Shown here: positions 60,392-64,000 of the stretch, in pieces
Position numbering within the stretch: position 1 is the stretch's first letter
Layout of the letters: each line of letters opens with the position of its first letter
The notes under the pieces: generated by a model
The model's database searches: none
What the model saw: only the letters and a program-made list of their open reading frames with translations
What the model was told of the DNA's origin: nothing
Program-made: the position numbers and the translations under genes
Origin: Lachnospiraceae bacterium
GTDB lineage: Bacteria; Bacillota; Clostridia; Lachnospirales; Lachnospiraceae
DNA: 64,000 bases
Direction of reading: 5' to 3'
Assembly: GCA_910574865.1 (NCBI GenBank)
Contig: CAJTDN010000008.1
Span: 62,001 to 126,000 of the forward strand

Positions 60392-62601
60392 CTTGAAGCG
60401 GGACTCACGATTTTATAATATGCCCTTGACGTCACGTTGTACACCAGTATATAGAACAGGGCAAATACCAGCACGCAGCCCACGGTCACCAAAACCAGCA
60501 AATTTTGATTGGAAAATCCAAGCAGAAGCAACATTTTGTACACCAGCGGAAACGCGAACGCCAGATGGAGCACGGCCACCAAAAGCGGGAGAAAAAACAC
60601 GGTCAGCACCTGCGAATTGATGCTTTTCTTAATCTGCCGCGCCGTCATGCCGACCTTCTGCATGATTTCAAACCGCGCCTGGTCCTCGTACCCTTCTGAA
60701 AGCTGCTTGTAATACATCATCAATACCGCCGCCAAAATGAATACCAGTCCCAACATGATTCCCAGAAAGAACAACCCGCCATATATTTCATAAAACGAGC
60801 CCCGCTCCATCGCCACGCACTCGGAAACATAGGTAACGAAAGGAAGTCCGCCGTCCTCGTTCATCACCCGCTCGTTCATGGCTCCTATGTTTTCCAGCAT
60901 GTCATTAAAGATAGCCTTCTGCTTCTCATCACCACAAGGAATGTCAACGCCATAAATCCAATGCCTGAGCATCTCTTGCCCCCCCTCTTCCACCATGTCA
61001 TAAAGCCAAGGGGCAAGGGCTTCTTCCACGTCCGCCACGACCAGGAACATGCTGGGCATGATTTGTGAGGCGTCCGCACCGACGTCCACGAACTTTCCAA
61101 CCTGCTTCTTGATGTTCCATGTTTTCAACTGCGCCTCGTTTCCCAGCGTGACCGTGTCGTAATCATAGTGCGTCTTGGACACATGGCAAAGCGCCTCGTC
61201 CGCCCCAAGCGTCTCATCCGCTCCCGCCAGCCGGTTGTAATCCTCCAATGAAAACACGAACATCTGCCAAGTGTTCGCCTGGAACCGGATTTCCTTTGAG
61301 TCAAGATACACCTCGTCTCCCATGACGTAGCCGCCAAAGTCCACGAAACTGTAATCCAACACGTTTTTCACCGTCTCCCCACGATCCTTCGCGCTCTTTT
61401 CCACGACCCCGCGCAAGCCCTCCGCGTATTCCGAATCGGACACCCCCAAATCCTTTGCCGAGATGTCAAACATGATGTTGCGCGCATAACGCTCCCGCAG
61501 GCTGCCCTCCATGCCCATGTAGAGGCAGCCGGTGGACATCAGCATGACCAGCACCATCGTGCAAAGAATGCAGATGGAAGCCAGGCTGGCACCGTTCCGT
61601 TTCATGCGGTATCCCATGGAGGAAACCGACACGAAATGGTTCGCCTTATAATAATACCACTTGTTCTTCTGCAGCAGGCGGCACAAGGCCACGGAGCCGG
61701 AAATGAACAGCAAATACGTCGCCACGATGACCATGATGACCGCCACGAAAAACAAGAGCAAGGCCGCCGCCGGATCCTTGATGCTTACCGCCAGGTAATA
61801 AGCCCCCGCCAAAATGACGATTCCCGCCAGGGCGAACAACCAGTTGACCTTCGGCGGCTTCTCCCCCGTCTGCTCGCTGTGCAAAAGTTCCATCGGGTTG
61901 GATTTCCAAACCTGGTACAGCATGTTGCCAAGCAGCAACAGGAAAATCAAGGCAAACGTCTTTGCCGTGTCCACGATGGCCTCGGGTGAAACATAAAACG
62001 CGTAATTACTCTCCAAGAGAAGGATATTCGTCATGGCAAGTTCCGCCAGCTTTGAAAATAAAAGCCCCAAAACAAGTCCCGCCGTCATGGAAAGCACGGC
62101 GATAATCAGGCTTTCCCAGCATAAAATCCAAGACAAGCTCCTCTTCCCCATGCCGAGGATGTTGTATAACCCGAACTCTTTCTTCCGCCTTTTGATCAAA
62201 AACGAGTTCGTGTAAAACAAAAAGATAACCGAAAAAACGCAAATCACCCCGCACCCTAGTATCAGCAGGCCCCGCATGATGGTTCCGCCAATCATCTGGT
62301 CAAACAACGGGTTCGTCGTCAAAAACGAGATGATATAGTATATCGCCACCATCGCCGAACAAGTCAGGATGTACGGCAGGTAGAATCTCCGGTTATTCCG
62401 GATTCCCGTCCACGCCAGTTTCACGTAAAAACGGTTACCGCTTACGGGGTGTACGTCTTTTCGCCTTTGTCGCGTATTTTTCCCCTGCCATGAACCACCT
62501 TGCCCGCGCCCCGGACCATTCTGCCCCTGCAACGAATCTTGTCCTTGCAAATGGCCAGACGGGCTTTCTCCCAGCATCACCATCTTCATATACCCGCTCA
62601 T
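60370..62601 (-). CDS. ABC transporter permease, BceB type (FtsX family)
   Basis: 743 residues with ten membrane segments in the BceB layout: RFYLPYILTCSAMVAIYYIISF at the start, FtsX modules with a large extracellular domain (about 350-580), and a C-terminal bundle (KIKKSINSQVLTVFFLPLLVAVLHLAFAF-like). With the following ATPase it would expel or detoxify cell-wall-active peptides such as bacitracin. The ATG overlaps the ATPase stop codon (ATGA) with GGAGGTG six bases upstream. About 55 extra Gln/Gly-rich residues precede the usual NRFYVKLAWTGIRNN start. The final residues come from a repeat element. Confidence 0.9.
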   Translation of the reverse strand: MSGYMKMVMLGESPSGHLQGQDSLQGQNGPGRGQGGSWQGKNTRQRRKDVHPVSGNRFYVKLAWTGIRNNRRFYLPYILTCSAMVAIYYIISFLTTNPLFDQMIGGTIMRGLLILGCGVICVFSVIFLFYTNSFLIKRRKKEFGLYNILGMGKRSLSWILCWESLIIAVLSMTAGLVLGLLFSKLAELAMTNILLLESNYAFYVSPEAIVDTAKTFALIFLLLLGNMLYQVWKSNPMELLHSEQTGEKPPKVNWLFALAGIVILAGAYYLAVSIKDPAAALLLFFVAVIMVIVATYLLFISGSVALCRLLQKNKWYYYKANHFVSVSSMGYRMKRNGASLASICILCTMVLVMLMSTGCLYMGMEGSLRERYARNIMFDISAKDLGVSDSEYAEGLRGVVEKSAKDRGETVKNVLDYSFVDFGGYVMGDEVYLDSKEIRFQANTWQMFVFSLEDYNRLAGADETLGADEALCHVSKTHYDYDTVTLGNEAQLKTWNIKKQVGKFVDVGADASQIMPSMFLVVADVEEALAPWLYDMVEEGGQEMLRHWIYGVDIPCGDEKQKAIFNDMLENIGAMNERVMNEDGGLPFVTYVSECVAMERGSFYEIYGGLFFLGIMLGLVFILAAVLMMYYKQLSEGYEDQARFEIMQKVGMTARQIKKSINSQVLTVFFLPLLVAVLHLAFAFPLVYKMLLLLGFSNQNLLVLVTVGCVLVFALFYILVYNVTSRAYYKIVSPASSSGRSSR

Positions 62602-63362
62602 GCCCGCTCACCTCCCGTCGTCAACACGGTCAACGTTTCTGAAATTTTCTGGTACATTTGCTCGTAAGACGCGTCACCGCGGTAAATCTGGTGATAGACC
62701 TCGCCGTCCTTGATGAACAGCACGCGCCCCGCGTGGCTGGCCGCCTTCACGGAATGCGTCACCATCAGGATGGTCTGCCCCGCCTTGTTGATGGCCCCGA
62801 ACAGCTTCAACAGTTCGTCCGTCGCCCGCGAGTCCAATGCTCCCGTGGGCTCGTCGGCCAGGACCAGCCGGGGATTGGTAATGAGCGCCCTCGCCACGGC
62901 CGCCCGCTGCTTCTGCCCGCCCGACACCTCGTACGGATACTTTTTCAGGAGACTCTTGATTCCCAGCTGCTCCGCAATCGGATCCAGCCTCGCCTTCATC
63001 TGCGCGTGGCTTTTCCCCGCCAGCACAAGCGGCAGATAAATATTATCCTCCAGAGAAAATGTATCCAGTAAATTGAACTCTTGAAATACAAATCCCAGAT
63101 GGTCGCGGCGAAAATTGGCCACCGCCGATTCCTTGATTTTTGCCAGGTCCTGCCCGTCAAGCAGCACGTTTCCGCCGGTCGGCTTGTCAAGCGCCGCCAA
63201 AATGTTGAGCAACGTCGTCTTACCCGATCCGGACTCGCCCATGATGGCGATGGACTCGCCCTCCTCCACGCTAAACGTCACGCTTTTTAACGCCTCTACT
63301 TTATTTCCGCCAAAACGGGTGGTGTAAACCTTTTTCACATGGTTGACTTCCAACAGATTCAT
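62598..63362 (-). CDS. ABC transporter ATP-binding protein, BceA type
   Basis: 254 residues. MNLLEVNHVKKVYTTRFGGNKVEAL is the MacB/BceA start, then Walker A GESGSGKTTLL, Q-loop GFVFQEFNLLDTFS, signature SGGQKQRAAVARAL, Walker B LVLADEPTGALD and H-loop MVTHSVKAASHA. It powers the BceB-like permease. ATG 63362 has AGGAGG nine bases upstream; a longer in-frame start at 63425 has no site. No two-component system, which usually regulates such pairs, is seen within the window on this side; it may lie beyond 64000. Confidence 0.94.
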   Translation of the reverse strand: MNLLEVNHVKKVYTTRFGGNKVEALKSVTFSVEEGESIAIMGESGSGKTTLLNILAALDKPTGGNVLLDGQDLAKIKESAVANFRRDHLGFVFQEFNLLDTFSLEDNIYLPLVLAGKSHAQMKARLDPIAEQLGIKSLLKKYPYEVSGGQKQRAAVARALITNPRLVLADEPTGALDSRATDELLKLFGAINKAGQTILMVTHSVKAASHAGRVLFIKDGEVYHQIYRGDASYEQMYQKISETLTVLTTGGERA

Positions 63363-63395
63363 GATTGATGTCCTCCTAATCAACTTGATAATGCT

Positions 63396-63401
63396 ATTAT
63401 A
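63396..63401 (-). promoter_or_regulatory. -10 box of the BceAB-like operon
   Basis: Perfect TATAAT on the minus strand, 34 bp before the ATPase start; the -35 region is A/T-rich without a clear hexamer. Confidence 0.55.
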
Positions 63402-63469
63402 GAAAAAAAGAAGATTAATTTCCATCGAATCGGCTTACATTTTTTATCGAATTTCTTACGTACCCGTAA

Positions 63470-63492
63470 GAAGTCCGTCACTTCTTACAAAG
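63470..63492. promoter_or_regulatory. Candidate operator of the BceAB-like operon
   Basis: GTAAGAAG and CTTCTTAC form a perfect inverted repeat with a 7-base spacer, about 70 bp upstream of the -10 box; CTTACGTACCCGTAAG overlaps it. An activating response regulator such as BceR would be expected in this place. Confidence 0.45.
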
Positions 63493-63540
63493 TTCACATA
63501 GATTCACGCAATTCCACATATCCTTGATTTTACGCTGTTC

Positions 63541-63773
63541 TACGAGGTTTATGACATGCGCAGATATCGCGTCAATCTTATGTCGGCAGGCCGACATTGA
63601 CATCATGAAAAAAGTCATCACGGAACATGGCAAGGACATATTTTAACACCCCCAAGACTTTGGAGGAATTGCCGCTTGCGGCAAGAGAAGGTACCCCGGG
63701 TCATGACTTTGGCCCGTTGCCCACGGAAAAAAGACTTTACACACCCCTGATGATTGGTTGCCATATGGTTACG
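63541..63773. other. Stretch without a confident gene
   Basis: Two plus-strand frames look protein-like and touch each other (YEVYDMRRYRVNLMSAGRH, then TCADIASILCRQADIDIMKK ending at a TAA near 63647), which would fit a frameshifted gene remnant of unknown origin. A short AATTGCCGC / GCGGCAA hairpin is at 63668-63683. I see no intact gene. Confidence 0.3.
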
Positions 63774-63809
63774 CTAGCGTCGGTGTCGCCTTCTGTACAC
63801 CGACGCTAT
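63774..63809. repeat. Joined ends of the 38.6-kb terminal-inverted-repeat element
   Basis: TAGCGTCGGTGT and ACACCGACGCTA form a perfect 12-bp stem around CGCCTTCTGT. These are the terminal inverted repeats seen at 38630 and 38908, here without the sequence between them. Confidence 0.8.
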
Positions 63810-63962
63810 TTTCCCATATCATAACGAATACATTGGAAGGTGTAAAGCCTTTATTATTACCAATGCGCCTCTTCATAACGTGAGTTGTAACGGGCATCAC
63901 CCGCATTTTTAATTTGCTTTCAGCGAAGCAGGTGACGCATTGGCCGATTTACGCGCACCCTT

Positions 63963-63991
63963 CCGGCCAATCGGCTTAGGTGATTGGCCGG
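63963..63991. repeat. CCAATCAGCG hairpin family, copy 3
   Basis: CCGGCCAATC / GATTGGCCGG around GGCTTAGGT. A GTTGTAACGG motif lies 70 bp to its left (63888-63899), as in the branched elements at 10.5 and 28.1 kb. The element runs towards the window edge and may be incomplete. Confidence 0.75.
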
Positions 63992-64000
63992 GAGCTAATC

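Noticed and set aside
63627-63824. 65-residue plus-strand gene at the window end
   Set aside because: No ribosome site, and its last third is made of the inverted repeat at 63774-63809.

Overview
The window looks like a chromosome segment of a moderately GC-rich Gram-positive anaerobe of the Clostridia, most likely family Lachnospiraceae. The grounds are long-form HPF, HPr kinase (HprK), a GlgC/GlgD pair, a GlcNAc-free set of soluble plant-glycan glycosidases with AraC regulators and GPH-type symporters, a BceAB-like ABC exporter, DUF1846, DUF975 and AAA-ATPase/DUF1703 proteins, and strong AGGAGG ribosome binding sites. Species cannot be named from sequence alone. No rRNA, tRNA, CRISPR array, insertion sequence or phage gene was found.

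Layout. 0-17.7 kb is mostly housekeeping: the end of typA, hpf, a YigZ-family gene, a bifunctional class A PBP, then (minus strand) ftsH, uvrC and hprK, then DUF1846, a lone AAA ATPase, pyrG and an AAA-ATPase/DUF1703 protein. 17.9-25.6 kb is one minus-strand peptide ABC importer operon (oppA-B-C-D-F) behind a good promoter and a 300-nt leader. 25.7-31.3 kb holds an M3 oligopeptidase, a PHP phosphoesterase and a strange zinc-ribbon/Lys-Ala-rich/membrane protein. 31.4-50.5 kb is carbohydrate metabolism: GH2, a xylose-isomerase-like TIM-barrel protein, two GPH symporters, GH1, GH78, two AraC regulators, glgCD for glycogen synthesis, and an esterase coupled to the second symporter. 50.6-57.6 kb has an orphan NMT1-type binding protein, DUF975, and the tightly packed operon methyltransferase-hslO-nadE. 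57.8-59.2 kb is the most interesting stretch: a promoter, a probable yybP-ykoY (manganese) riboswitch with a textbook terminator, a 31-codon membrane microprotein, a conserved 141-residue protein and a YccF protein in one transcript. 59.5-63.4 kb has a monofunctional GT51 transglycosylase and a BceAB-like ABC system.

The intergenic regions are unusually rich in structured palindromes, falling into several dispersed families: a 103-bp element present as two full inverted copies plus collapsed forms; a terminal-inverted-repeat element containing two hairpins with the same 18-bp core but different outer stems; a CCAATCAGCG hairpin family; GTTAC-type branched palindromes; hairpins stacked directly behind terminators; and a 93-bp tandem array whose half-units keep their stems by compensating changes. 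These repeats, and the riboswitch-microprotein leader, are the parts of this window that ordinary annotation would miss.
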